A stretch of 64,000 bases of DNA. Source: Streptomyces chartreusis. GTDB lineage: Bacteria > Actinomycetota > Actinomycetes > Streptomycetales > Streptomycetaceae. The position numbers and the translations under genes were made by a program. This document shows, one piece after another, positions 51,873-62,443 of the stretch (position 1 is its first letter; the number at the start of each line of letters is the position of its first letter). The stretch covers positions 1,550,001 to 1,614,000 of the forward strand of contig NZ_CP023689.1 of assembly GCF_008704715.1 (NCBI RefSeq), written 5' to 3'. The notes under the pieces are model-generated. The model was not told the DNA's origin and made no database searches. It saw nothing but the letters and a program-made list of their open reading frames with translations.

Positions 51873-52976
51873 TCAGCTCTCCAGCCGCGCGATGCGCCCC
51901 TTCTCCCCCGCGGCCCAGCACCCCAGGTCGGGCGTGCAGTCCACGGTGTCGTAGGAGCCGCTGTCCACGGTCCGCCAGGTCCGGCCGCCGTCGGTCGTCA
52001 GGTCGGTGCCGGTGGGGCCGACCGCGAGGGCGGCGCTGCGGCTGTGCGGGAGCCAGGCCACGCCGGAGCGATAGGCGGGCACCGGCGTCGCGGCGGACCG
52101 CCAGGTGCCGCCCCCGTCGCCGGTGCGGGCGGCGGCCTGCGGGGAGGCCTGGTCGGGGCGGTAGTCGCCGCCGACGGCGAGGCCGTGCGTGCGGTCACGG
52201 AAGGCGAGCCCGAAGACCCCGCGGGCCGGGTCGCCCGCCGGGATCGGTGTGTCGGCGGCGGTCCAGGTCAGCCCCCGGTCGGCGGAGTGCAGCACACGCG
52301 CGCGTGCCGCCCCGCCGGTGGCCAGCCAGACGTCCTTCGGGCCGGAGGCGACCAGGCACTGCCCGCTCGCCGCGAACCCGGCCTCGCCCTCCTGCGCCGC
52401 GGGCATCCCGTCGCCGGGGAGCACCTTCCAGGTACGGCCGCCGTCGCCGGTCGACAGGATCCGGAACCGGCCGTCGACCGGGTCGCTCATCGCCAGGCCG
52501 TGACGGTGGTCGAAGAAGGTGAGGCAGTCGTAGAAGGCCCGCGGATCGGTGTTGCGGAAGGACTCGGTCCAGGTCGCGCCGCCGTCGTCCGTGCGGTAGA
52601 CCCGGGACGCCTCGCCCTCCCCGATGGCCAGCACCACGGCGCGTCGCGCGTCGAAGGCCTCGATGTCCCGGAACTGGAGCTCGGCCGCGCCGGGCGGCGA
52701 GACGTTCCGCCAGCTCGCGCCGCCGTCGGTGGTGCGCAGCACGGTGCCGGCGGTCCCGGCCACCCATGCGGTGTTCCGGCTCACCGCGGACAGACCGCGG
52801 AACCGCACCTCCGGCGTGCCGCTGTCCTTGAGCTCCCAGTGCGGCGCGTGCCGCCCCGGCTCACGTGCCTGCGCCGGTACGGCCGCGAGGGCGGCCAGCG
52901 CCGCCCCGCACGCCACCACCGCGGCCACTGTCCGAAACGTACGCCCCACCCGTCGCGTGCTTCCCGAACGCCTCAT
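51873..52976 (-). CDS. Secreted YCF48/BNR-repeat beta-propeller protein
   Basis: About 367-aa exported protein. A signal peptide (Arg-rich start, hydrophobic core, AVPAQA-REP) precedes repeated Asp-box-like motifs such as RTTDGGASWRNV, RTDDGGATWTES, STGDGGRTWKVL and HSADRGLTWTAA, one per blade of a six- or seven-bladed propeller. Called oxidoreductase or photosystem-assembly-like in databases; no catalytic residues are evident. Divergent from ssgD (223-bp gap). Confidence 0.8.
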   Translation of the reverse strand: MRRSGSTRRVGRTFRTVAAVVACGAALAALAAVPAQAREPGRHAPHWELKDSGTPEVRFRGLSAVSRNTAWVAGTAGTVLRTTDGGASWRNVSPPGAAELQFRDIEAFDARRAVVLAIGEGEASRVYRTDDGGATWTESFRNTDPRAFYDCLTFFDHRHGLAMSDPVDGRFRILSTGDGGRTWKVLPGDGMPAAQEGEAGFAASGQCLVASGPKDVWLATGGAARARVLHSADRGLTWTAADTPIPAGDPARGVFGLAFRDRTHGLAVGGDYRPDQASPQAAARTGDGGGTWRSAATPVPAYRSGVAWLPHSRSAALAVGPTGTDLTTDGGRTWRTVDSGSYDTVDCTPDLGCWAAGEKGRIARLES

Positions 52977-53199
52977 GGCGGGCGAAGCTAGTCGACCGCC
53001 CCGTCGCCGTCCAGACGGCCTCACCCGTCACAGCCGACCATCCGGTCACGGAGGGACGAACGCCCCACTCCCGCGCATGAAGGCGGTGACAGAGGTCACT
53101 CGCCCTCCGGGTGCACGGATTCGCCGATTCCGTCGTCTCTACCAGTGCCCCGTCTCGTCCACCCGGATGTTCGTCCAGCCGTCGCAAGGGAGCAAGGCG

Positions 53200-53616
53200 T
53201 TGTCCACTGTCATCGAGCAGCCCGTCGAGGCCCGCCTCGTCGCCGCCGCGCCGCGGATGCCGAGCATTCCGGCCACTTTGCACTACGACCGGAGCGACCC
53301 GTTCGCCGTCCGGATGACCTTCCCCGCCCCGGCCACCCTGGAGGGCGTCGAGGTCTGCTGGACCTTCAGCCGGGAGCTGCTGGTGGCCGGCCTCGAAGGC
53401 CCCGACGGCCACGGCGACGTCCGGGTGCGGCCGTACGGCTTCGACCGGACCGTCCTGGAGTTCCACGCGCCCGAGGGCACCGCGGTCGTGCACATCCGCA
53501 GCGGTGAGGTGCGCCGCTTCCTGAAGTCGACGAGCGACCTGGTGCCGCTCGGCCTGGAGCACCTCCAGCTCGATCTGGACCGCGACCTGGCGGAACTGAT
53601 GCGGGACGCCTGCTGA
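53200..53616 (+). CDS. ssgD: SsgA-like sporulation and cell-division regulator, probably SsgD
   Basis: 138-aa SsgA-like protein (SALP), a family confined to sporulating actinomycetes that controls septum localisation and peptidoglycan turnover. Features include PATLHYDRSDPFAVRMTF, VCWTFSRELLVAGL and DVRVRPYGFDRTVLEFHAPE, which form the family's bell-shaped core. The start is TTG at 53200 with AAGGGAG 7 nt upstream. The SsgD assignment rests on remembered sequence and on synteny with SCO6745, UvrA-like and ABC-F neighbours, so the paralogue call is less certain than the family. Confidence 0.8.
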   Translation: MSTVIEQPVEARLVAAAPRMPSIPATLHYDRSDPFAVRMTFPAPATLEGVEVCWTFSRELLVAGLEGPDGHGDVRVRPYGFDRTVLEFHAPEGTAVVHIRSGEVRRFLKSTSDLVPLGLEHLQLDLDRDLAELMRDAC

Positions 53617-53674
53617 GGCGCCCCGCCCGGCTCCCCCGCCGGCCAGGGCCCCGCACCGGGCCCGCTCAATCACG

Positions 53675-53703
53675 TTGACACCGTCGGTGCCCCCTCGTAC
53701 GGT
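53675..53703 (+). promoter_or_regulatory. Strong -35/-10 promoter for the ABC-F operon
   Basis: TTGACA (53675-53680), a 17-bp spacer, then TACGGT (53698-53703): a near-ideal HrdB-type promoter. The predicted transcript starts near 53710 and has a leader of over 200 nt before the ABC-F ATG. Confidence 0.75.
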
Positions 53704-53740
53704 GTATATCGGTCCTGTTGCCGTCGATTGGAGAAGGACG

Positions 53741-53752
53741 TTGCTCGTCTGA
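53741..53752 (+). CDS. Possible three-codon leader peptide (Met-Leu-Val)
   Basis: TTG CTC GTC TGA directly behind GGAGAAGGACG, at correct spacing for initiation. It sits about 30 nt after the expected transcription start. Its size suits a sensor of antibiotic-stalled ribosomes. Evidence is positional only. Confidence 0.35.
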   Translation: MLV

Positions 53753-53931
53753 GGTCTGAGACACCGCGTCACACCTGAAGTGTGTGTACGCCGCGTGCGA
53801 CCTCGGCGTTCGAGCCGTCCCTCACGGAACAGGGCTTTTCTCATGCCCAGGGCCCCTCGCCGCCCGCTGGTCGCCGGTGTCTCGATACGCGTTTGCCCCT
53901 GATCGTTTCGAGCAACCGCGGAGGCGCCCTA

Positions 53932-55557
53932 ATGCCTACTTCCATCAGCTGTACCTCCCTCTCCTTCGCCTGGCCCGACGGGACCGCCGTCTTCGAGGGT
54001 CTGGACGTCGCGTTCGGTCCCGGCAGGACCGGGCTCGTCGGCGTCAACGGGTCGGGGAAATCAACCCTGTTGAAGCTCGTCGCCGGTGAGCTGACCCCGG
54101 TCGACGGCGTCGTGCGCGTCGCGGGCGAGGTCGGCTACCTCCCGCAGAACGTCACGCTCGACACCGCCCTCAAGGTCGACGAGGCCCTCGGCATCGCCGC
54201 CAAGCGGGTCGCGCTGCACGCCATCGAGGCGGGCGACGTGGCCGAGGAGCACTTCGAGGCCGTCGGCGACGACTGGGACGTGGAGGAGCGCGCCCTCGCC
54301 ACCCTCGGCGAACTCGGGCTCGGCCACGTCGAGTTGGACCGCACGATCGGCGAGGTGTCGGGCGGCGAGTCGGTGCTGTTGCGCCTTGCCGCGCTGCTGC
54401 TGCGCCGCCCCGACGTCCTGCTGCTGGACGAGCCCACCAACAATCTCGACCTGTACGCACGCAGGCGGCTGTACGCGGCCGTCGAGTCCTGGCCGGGGGT
54501 GATGGTGGTGGTCAGCCATGACCGTGAACTCCTGGACCTGGTCGATCAGATCGCCGATCTGCGCTCCGGGGAGATCGCCTGGTACGGCGGCAACTACTCG
54601 GCGTACGAGGAGGCGCTCGCGACCGAGCAGGAGGCGGCCGAGCGCATGGTGCGGGTCGCCGAGGCCGACCTGAAGAAGCAGAAGCGCGAACTGGTCGACG
54701 CCCAGGTCAAGTTGGCCCGCCGCAAGCGGTACGGCCAGAAGATGTGGGACCAGAAGCGCGAGCCGAAGATCGTCATGGGTGCGCGCAAGCGCGCGGCGCA
54801 GGAGTCCGCGGGCAAGCACCGGATCATGCACGAGGAGAAGCTCGCCGAGGCCAGGGAACGGCTCGACGACGCGGTGGACGCCGTACGGGACGACGACGAG
54901 ATCCGCGTCGACCTGCCGTACACGGCCGTACCGCCGGGCCGCGGTGTGCTGACGCTGCGCGATCTGGAACTGGCGTACGGCGCGCGGGTGGCCGGTGGTC
55001 TCGATCTGCACGGTCCGGAGCGGATCGCGCTGATCGGGCGCAACGGCTCGGGCAAGACGACGCTGCTCCGCACGATCGCCGGTGAGCTGGCGCCGGTGGC
55101 GGGCGAGGCGACGGCACACGTCCCGCTCCGGTTCCTGCCGCAGCGGCTGGACGTCCTCGACGACGGGCTGTCGGTCGCCGAGAACGTGGCCCGGTTCGCG
55201 CCGGGTGCCACCAACAACCGGATCCGGGCACGCCTTGCCCGCTTCCTGTTCCGGGGCGCCCGCGCCGACCAGCAGGCGGCGACGCTCTCGGGCGGCGAAC
55301 GCTTCCGAGCGGCGCTGGCCGCGCTGATGCTGGCGGAGCCCGCGCCACAGCTGCTGATGCTCGACGAGCCGACGAACAACCTGGACATGGCGAGCGTGCG
55401 GCAGCTCACCACGGCGCTGGAGTCGTACGAGGGGGCGCTGATCGTGGCCAGTCACGACCTGCCGTTCCTGGAGTCGATCGGCATCACGCGCTGGCTGATG
55501 GTGGAGGAGGGAGAACTGAAGGAAATCACGCCAGAAGCTGTCGGGTATCCCGCCTAG
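53932..55557 (+). CDS. ABC-F family ATPase, likely ribosome-protection type
   Basis: 541-aa soluble twin-ABC protein. Walker A motifs are GVNGSGKS (near 38-45) and GRNGSGKT. Signatures are VSGGE and LSGGE, and the D-loops LLDEPTNNLDL and MLDEPTNNLDM. The interdomain linker (about 225-320) is rich in Lys and Arg. It lies behind a promoter and attenuator-like leader and is 10 bp from a UvrA-like gene, so antibiotic-inducible ribosome protection is plausible; I recall a pleuromutilin-responsive ABC-F in S. coelicolor but cannot confirm orthology. GGAGG lies 7 nt before ATG 53932. Confidence 0.88.
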   Translation: MPTSISCTSLSFAWPDGTAVFEGLDVAFGPGRTGLVGVNGSGKSTLLKLVAGELTPVDGVVRVAGEVGYLPQNVTLDTALKVDEALGIAAKRVALHAIEAGDVAEEHFEAVGDDWDVEERALATLGELGLGHVELDRTIGEVSGGESVLLRLAALLLRRPDVLLLDEPTNNLDLYARRRLYAAVESWPGVMVVVSHDRELLDLVDQIADLRSGEIAWYGGNYSAYEEALATEQEAAERMVRVAEADLKKQKRELVDAQVKLARRKRYGQKMWDQKREPKIVMGARKRAAQESAGKHRIMHEEKLAEARERLDDAVDAVRDDDEIRVDLPYTAVPPGRGVLTLRDLELAYGARVAGGLDLHGPERIALIGRNGSGKTTLLRTIAGELAPVAGEATAHVPLRFLPQRLDVLDDGLSVAENVARFAPGATNNRIRARLARFLFRGARADQQAATLSGGERFRAALAALMLAEPAPQLLMLDEPTNNLDMASVRQLTTALESYEGALIVASHDLPFLESIGITRWLMVEEGELKEITPEAVGYPA

Positions 55558-55567
55558 CTTCGGGGGC

Positions 55568-57835
<2,268 letters not shown>

Positions 57836-57935
57836 CCCGGAGGGTTTTGTACGGGCGGGTAGGCCCTGCATCATGGCGGGTCGGTGCACCCTGCATCATG
57901 AGCGCCGAACCCGCCACCGATCCGGAGATCCCGTC

Positions 57936-58712
57936 GTGCCCAGCAAGAAGGCCCTCGTCCGCCGCCCCAGCCCGCGCCTCGCCGAAGGGCTGGTCACGCA
58001 CATCGAGCGGGAGAAGGTCGACCTCGATCTCGCGGTCGAGCAGTGGGAGGCGTACACCGAGGCCCTGAGCACGCACGGCTGGGAGACGATCGAGGTCGAC
58101 CCTGCCGACGACTGCCCCGACTCGGTGTTCGTCGAGGACACGGTCGTCATGTACCGCAACGTCGCGCTGATCGCCCGCTCCGGCGCCGAGTCCCGGCGCG
58201 AGGAGACCGCGGGCGTCGAGGAGGCCGTCGCCTCGCTCGGCTGCTCCGTGAACTGGATCTGGGAGCCCGGCACGCTGGACGGCGGCGATGTCCTGAAGGT
58301 CGGCGACACGATCTACGTCGGCCGGGGCGGGCGTACCAACGCGGCCGGCGTCCAGCAGCTGCGGGCCGCGTTCGAGCCGCTGGGCGCGCGGGTCGTCGCG
58401 GTGCCCGTGAGCAAGGTGCTGCACCTGAAGTCGGCGATCACGGCACTGCCCGACGGAACGATCCTGGGCCGTATCCCGCAGCTGGACGCCCCGTCGCTGT
58501 TCCCGCGCTTCCTGCCGGTGCCGGAGGAGTCCGGGGCGCATGTGGTGCTGCTGGGCGGTGACAAGCTGCTCATCGCCGCGAGCGCGCCGAAGACGGCGGA
58601 GCTGCTCGCCGACCTCGGCCACGAGACCGTGCCGGTCGACATCAGCGAGTTCGAGAAGCTCGAAGGTTGTGTGACTTGCCTCTCGGTCCGAATGCGGGAA
58701 CTGTACGTCTGA
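57936..58712 (+). CDS. Dimethylarginine dimethylaminohydrolase (DDAH)
   Basis: 258-aa pentein-fold hydrolase expected to convert N-omega,N-omega-dimethylarginine to citrulline and dimethylamine. FVEDTVVM and EPGTLDGGDVLKVGDTIYVG hold the substrate-binding acids. The catalytic His is in VLHLKSAITALPDG and the Cys in LEGCVTCLSVR (C248 by position). The GTG start at 57936 has GGAG about 9 nt upstream. Gene stands alone behind a pair of 12-bp direct repeats. Confidence 0.9.
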   Translation: MPSKKALVRRPSPRLAEGLVTHIEREKVDLDLAVEQWEAYTEALSTHGWETIEVDPADDCPDSVFVEDTVVMYRNVALIARSGAESRREETAGVEEAVASLGCSVNWIWEPGTLDGGDVLKVGDTIYVGRGGRTNAAGVQQLRAAFEPLGARVVAVPVSKVLHLKSAITALPDGTILGRIPQLDAPSLFPRFLPVPEESGAHVVLLGGDKLLIAASAPKTAELLADLGHETVPVDISEFEKLEGCVTCLSVRMRELYV

Positions 58713-58714
58713 CC

Positions 58715-58757
58715 GGCTGAACGAGTCGCCTTTTCAGCCCTGGGACCTGCGGGTCCC
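58715..58757 (+). terminator. Two small hairpins after DDAH
   Basis: GGCTGAA (58715-58721) pairs with TTCAGCC (58733-58739), and GGGACC (58742-58747) pairs with GGTCCC (58752-58757). Together they probably end the DDAH transcript. Confidence 0.5.
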
Positions 58758-58827
58758 GGGACTGCACGCGACCCCGTGAACTTCCGGTGGCAGGGCAGCT
58801 GATCAGCGATCTTTACATCGCTCTTAA

Positions 58828-58873
58828 CCTACGGCTTCGTAACCTACGGGTTCGTAGCCTACGATCCCGTAGG
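58828..58873. promoter_or_regulatory. Three tandem 15-bp palindromic operators before the desaturase gene
   Basis: Units start at 58828, 58843 and 58858, exactly 15 bp apart: CCTACGGCTTCGTAA, CCTACGGGTTCGTAG and CCTACGATCCCGTAGG. The core is CTACG-N4-CGTAG. The second and third are perfect palindromes; the first has one mismatch. They end 57 bp before the desaturase start, where a repressor dimer array would cover the promoter. Confidence 0.8.
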
Positions 58874-58930
58874 TTCCGGCAACCGCTCGCCGGTCACCAT
58901 TCCTGTGTTGCGCGTCCCCCTGGAGTTCCC

Positions 58931-59905
58931 GTGACGATCACTTCCCCTCACCTCGGCAGCTCTGCCGGCTGGACCGACGCCCGTCTGCTGTACGCGCTGG
59001 AGGAAGTGGTCGAGAAGGAACTCAACCGGCACCTGAAGGTCGCCAAGGACTGGATGCCGCACGAGTACGTCCCGTGGTCGGACGCCCGCAACTTCCCCGG
59101 CTTCTTCGAGGACGGCGAGGCCTGGGACAAGGAGCAGTCCAAGGTCACCGAGATCGGCCGGATCGCCCTGGTGGTGAACCTCCTCACCGAGGACAACCTG
59201 CCGAGCTACCACCACGAGATCGCCTCGCTCTTCGGCCGTGACGGCGCCTGGGGCACCTGGGTGCACCGCTGGACGGCCGAGGAGGGCCGGCACGGCATCG
59301 TGATGCGCGACTACCTGCTCGCCTCGCGCGCGGTGGACCCGGACAAGCTGGAGCAGTTCCGCATGGCCCACATGAGCGAGGGCTTCGAGTCGGACAACAG
59401 CCACTCGATGCTGCACTCGGTCGCCTACGTCTCCTTCCAGGAGCTCGCGACCCGCATCTCGCACCGCAATACCGGCCACCAGTCCGGTGACCCGGTCTGC
59501 GACCGCATGCTGGCGCGCATCGCGACCGACGAGAACCTCCACATGATCTTCTACCGGAACCTGCTGAAGGCCGCGTTCGAGATCGCCCCCGACCTCACCA
59601 TGCAGGCCGTGCGCGACGTCGTGGTCAACTTCCGCATGCCCGGCCACGGCATGCCCGGCTTCGAGCGCGCGGCCGCCCAGATGGCCATCGGCGAGGTCTA
59701 CAACATGCGCATCCACCACGACGACGTCCTCGAGCCGGTCCTGCGCTTCCTGAAGATCATGGAGATCGACGGTCTCGGCCCCGAGGGCCAGAAGGCCCAG
59801 GAGGAACTGGGTCTGTTCATGGGCGGACTGAACGCCGAGGCCACGAAGTTCGACGAGAAGCTCGCGGCGCGCAAGGCCCGCATGGCCGCGCGGGCGGCCG
59901 GCTGA
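58931..59905 (+). CDS. Acyl-[acyl-carrier-protein] desaturase (ferritin-like di-iron)
   Basis: 324-aa soluble di-iron desaturase that introduces a cis double bond into acyl-ACP. Iron ligands are in WTAEEGRHGIVMRDYL (ExxH) and in ATDENLHMIFYRN (second ExxH). The helical bundle region LHSVAYVSFQELATRISHRN also matches. The start is GTG at 58931 with GGAG 6 nt upstream. It is a single gene between a triple operator and a U-tract terminator, so it is probably controlled on its own by a fatty-acid or temperature regulator. Confidence 0.92.
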   Translation: MTITSPHLGSSAGWTDARLLYALEEVVEKELNRHLKVAKDWMPHEYVPWSDARNFPGFFEDGEAWDKEQSKVTEIGRIALVVNLLTEDNLPSYHHEIASLFGRDGAWGTWVHRWTAEEGRHGIVMRDYLLASRAVDPDKLEQFRMAHMSEGFESDNSHSMLHSVAYVSFQELATRISHRNTGHQSGDPVCDRMLARIATDENLHMIFYRNLLKAAFEIAPDLTMQAVRDVVVNFRMPGHGMPGFERAAAQMAIGEVYNMRIHHDDVLEPVLRFLKIMEIDGLGPEGQKAQEELGLFMGGLNAEATKFDEKLAARKARMAARAAG

Positions 59906-59925
59906 CCGCCGAGTCCCACGGTCAC

Positions 59926-59966
59926 CGACGGCCGGCCCGCCGCACAGCGGGCCGGCCGTCGCTTTT
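59926..59966 (+). terminator. Intrinsic terminator after the desaturase gene
   Basis: Perfect 15-bp stem CGACGGCCGGCCCGC (59926-59940) with its complement at 59947-59961, a 6-nt loop, then CTTTTT. The best classical terminator in the window. Confidence 0.95.
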
Positions 59967-59998
59967 TCCTGTGCGCGTCGGCCCTGGCCTGCGGCATC

Positions 59999-60847
59999 AT
60001 GCTCGCCATGCGTGAGAACAGCAGGGTGGAGCAGGCCGTCGGCTTCCTGCTCCACCTGGTCGATGCGGAGACCGCCGAGCGGGTCCGGGCGCGCACCGGG
60101 CTGCCCGGGCCGGAGGACCCGAGGACGTCCCGGCTGCGGCTCACGCGCGCGTGGACGTGGGCGCGGCGCCTGCCGTCCTCCGTGGCGCTGTGGGTCCTGG
60201 AGAACGACGATCCGGCGCTCAACGCCGTGATGTGGACCTGCATCGCCAATGACGCGGGACTGCGCCGGGCGGTCGCCCGCGGCGTGCCCTTCGGAGCCGG
60301 CCGCACCGGTCCCCTCCAGGTCGACCTGGCACTGCGGGAGCAGGAGCCCGAGGTGCCCGACAGCTACGTCCGCCACGGCCTCGTGGGCGCGCTGCGCGCC
60401 GTCACGTCGATGGGCCAGGCGCGCGCCGCCGCGTCCATGGTGCTGACGGCCGACGACTGGTGGACGGTCGGGGAGGCCGATCTCGACCGTCCGCTGCCCG
60501 GCTACGCCCGCTGGGCGCTGTCGGTGCGCCCGGACTGCCCGCCCCTGGTGCGCGCGGGGTTCGGCTCGCACGCCAAGTTCACGCATCGCCTGCGGGAGGC
60601 GGGCATCGTCGAGGGCCCGGCCGAGTACGCGACGGCCCATGGGCCCGCCGTCGACGTCCTGGAGGTCCTGGCGATGGGACATCTGCTGTTCCCCGCGCGC
60701 GTCCACGAGGCGCAGGACGCCCTGCGGCCGCTCGTGCGGGACCACTTGGGCGAGCGCGAGGAGGCCTGGGCGGTGCTGGCGCAGCTCATGGAGACGTTCC
60801 ACGGCAGGACGCCGGAGCTGGTGATGACGGCCGGCTCGATCGCCTGA
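59999..60847 (+). CDS. Hypothetical protein
   Basis: 282-aa predicted cytoplasmic protein with Ala-, Leu- and Arg-rich helices and no signal peptide or membrane span. Recurrent patterns such as VVENDD-like ALWVLENDDPALNAVMW and GLVGALRAVTSMGQARAA suggest alpha-helical repeats. I do not recognise a family. ATG 59999 is used; an in-frame ATG at 60008 is equally possible. It lies between the desaturase terminator and the tRNA-like gene. Confidence 0.65.
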   Translation: MLAMRENSRVEQAVGFLLHLVDAETAERVRARTGLPGPEDPRTSRLRLTRAWTWARRLPSSVALWVLENDDPALNAVMWTCIANDAGLRRAVARGVPFGAGRTGPLQVDLALREQEPEVPDSYVRHGLVGALRAVTSMGQARAAASMVLTADDWWTVGEADLDRPLPGYARWALSVRPDCPPLVRAGFGSHAKFTHRLREAGIVEGPAEYATAHGPAVDVLEVLAMGHLLFPARVHEAQDALRPLVRDHLGEREEAWAVLAQLMETFHGRTPELVMTAGSIA

Positions 60848-60875
60848 CGGCACCCGGCCGCTCGCCGTGAGGGGG

Positions 60876-60949
60876 GCGGGGCGGCTGGATTCGAACCAGC
60901 GTGCTCTGGTTTTGGAGACCGGCGCGCCTGCCTCTGCGCTACGACCCCG
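60876..60949 (-). tRNA. tRNA-Trp-like gene (anticodon CCA) with a bulged acceptor stem
   Basis: Minus-strand cloverleaf. The D arm is GCGC/GCGC, the anticodon loop CTCCAAA gives anticodon CCA, the variable loop has 5 nt, and the T arm is GCTGG-TTCGAAT-CCAGC. The acceptor stem pairs only if one U (base 60944 region, coding strand GGGGTCG) is bulged, and the anticodon stem has one C-A mismatch. The 3' CCA is not encoded. It may be a second, divergent tRNA-Trp or a decaying copy. Confidence 0.65.
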
Positions 60950-61039
60950 CCCTTGATCCCCGAGCGTAATGCGTTGGCCCGTTGTCAGTGGGCGCTGCTA
61001 CCAATGAGGTCCGGGGGAAATTCGGTACGGGGGCTCGTC

Positions 61040-62443
61040 ATGGCGTACGGAGAGCGGGGGCGGCGTGTCCCTGTGGTCGACCTGAACGACCGCAGGGCGC
61101 TGGAGCGTCACCGGCCGGCGGACCCGGCGACGGTGGAGGAGGCACGGGGCCTCAAGGAGGCCGCGCTGCTGGACTTCGGCCTGACGGAGTCGGCGGTGGC
61201 GTCCTGGCTGTACGCGAAGTGCCATCACCAGATCCCGACGACCGCGGTGGACACGGCGGCCGTGGTGGCCTCGGGCGACGGCACCTGCCTGCTGCTCTAC
61301 AACCCCGGCTTCTTCGTACGACTGGGCCTGGACGGCGTGAAGTTCGTGCTGTTCCACGAGGCCCGGCACCTCGTGCACCGGCATCTGTTCACCAACCCGG
61401 AGCTGCGCGAGGATCCGGTGTTCGAGCTGGCCTGCGAGGTCTCCATCAACCACGTGGCCCTGATCCGGCTCGGCAGAGAGCAGTTGCCGCTGCTGGAGGG
61501 CCGTCCGACGGGAGTCGACCCCCGCGAGGTGTACGCCGCCTACCGCGCGGACCTGACGGCGCACGGCCTGGAGCCGGTGCCGTACGAGACGTTCATCGAG
61601 ACGGACATGCGGGTGTACGGCGAGTTGAAGCGCATGCACCGCCCGCCGGTGCCGGCGCGACGCCTGTGTGTGCACCTCCAGGACGGGGCGGTCCCCGCCG
61701 ACCAGGAGACCGTGGACGGGGTGGCCTCGTCGGCCCTGCTCAACGCGCTGCTCGCGGCCCGGCGCGGACACGCGGGCGCGGAGCGGGAGTTGCTGGAGCT
61801 GATGGGCCGCAGCGAGGAGGGCAACGCCCGGGCCGCGAAGCTCTGGGGGAACCTGGGCGCGGGCGCCCTGCGCGGCGAGACCGCACGCACCCGCACGGTC
61901 GACTGGTGGCAGCGCTGGCTGGTCGACGTGCTCGGCTCGAAGCTGCGCGACGGCGAGCGGCTGGTGTACCCGAAGAAACGCGGCGCGCTGCTCGCGGCGC
62001 TCGGCCAGGACCCGATGCTCGCGCGACGCGGCCCGGTGCGGGACAAGGTGCTCGTCATCGCCTACGACACCTCGGGCTCGATGCCGGCCCACGTGATCGA
62101 CTGGCTCACCGAACTGGTGGGCCGTATCGACGGCGTGGAGGCGCACTGGCTGTCCTTCGACGCCGTGGTGATGCCCTTCGCACCGGGCGAGCGGGTGTAC
62201 GGCGGCGGCGGCACGAGCTTCCACGTGGTCGCCGACTACGTGGAGGGCCGCACGGAGGTGAACGGGCGGCGGCTGGACGTCGTACCGGACGCGGTCGTCG
62301 TCCTCACCGACGGACTCGCGCCGCCGATCACGCCCGCCGAGCCGGAGAAGTGGATCTGGCTGATCACCGAGGGCGGCAGCGAGTGGCCCGAGACGCACAA
62401 GCCTGCGATGGACTGCCATCGCGTCACGACAGGATCGCGGTAG
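61040..62443 (+). CDS. VWA-like protein with putative metallopeptidase N-domain (DUF2201-like)
   Basis: 467-aa soluble protein. The N-terminal part has FHEARHLVHRH (H106, E107, H110), an HExxH-type zinc motif, followed by ACEVSINH. The C-terminal part is a VWA-like domain with the MIDAS motif D343-T-S345-G-S347 and a late VVVLTDG. This two-domain layout partners MoxR-type AAA ATPases, and indeed the next gene starts one base after the stop. ATG 61040 is used; in-frame upstream starts exist. Probable role: an ATPase-driven chaperone or protein-processing complex with unknown clients. Confidence 0.8.
   Translation: MAYGERGRRVPVVDLNDRRALERHRPADPATVEEARGLKEAALLDFGLTESAVASWLYAKCHHQIPTTAVDTAAVVASGDGTCLLLYNPGFFVRLGLDGVKFVLFHEARHLVHRHLFTNPELREDPVFELACEVSINHVALIRLGREQLPLLEGRPTGVDPREVYAAYRADLTAHGLEPVPYETFIETDMRVYGELKRMHRPPVPARRLCVHLQDGAVPADQETVDGVASSALLNALLAARRGHAGAERELLELMGRSEEGNARAAKLWGNLGAGALRGETARTRTVDWWQRWLVDVLGSKLRDGERLVYPKKRGALLAALGQDPMLARRGPVRDKVLVIAYDTSGSMPAHVIDWLTELVGRIDGVEAHWLSFDAVVMPFAPGERVYGGGGTSFHVVADYVEGRTEVNGRRLDVVPDAVVVLTDGLAPPITPAEPEKWIWLITEGGSEWPETHKPAMDCHRVTTGSR

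Larger units (their letters stand above)
53617..53931 (+). promoter_or_regulatory. Long leader of the ABC-F/UvrA-like operon with attenuator-like features
   Basis: 315 bp without a normal gene. After the promoter (53675-53703) comes GGAGAAGG (53730-53737) and a three-codon ORF TTG CTC GTC TGA (53741-53752). Just past its stop GAGGTC (53751-53756) can pair with GACCTC (53799-53804), which otherwise joins a CTCG/CGAG hairpin. A CCCT/AGGG stem followed by CTTTTCT (53835-53841) looks like an intrinsic terminator. A second possible 19-codon ORF starts at ATG 53843. This arrangement fits ribosome-mediated attenuation, common for ABC-F resistance genes; folding has not been computed. Confidence 0.5.
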
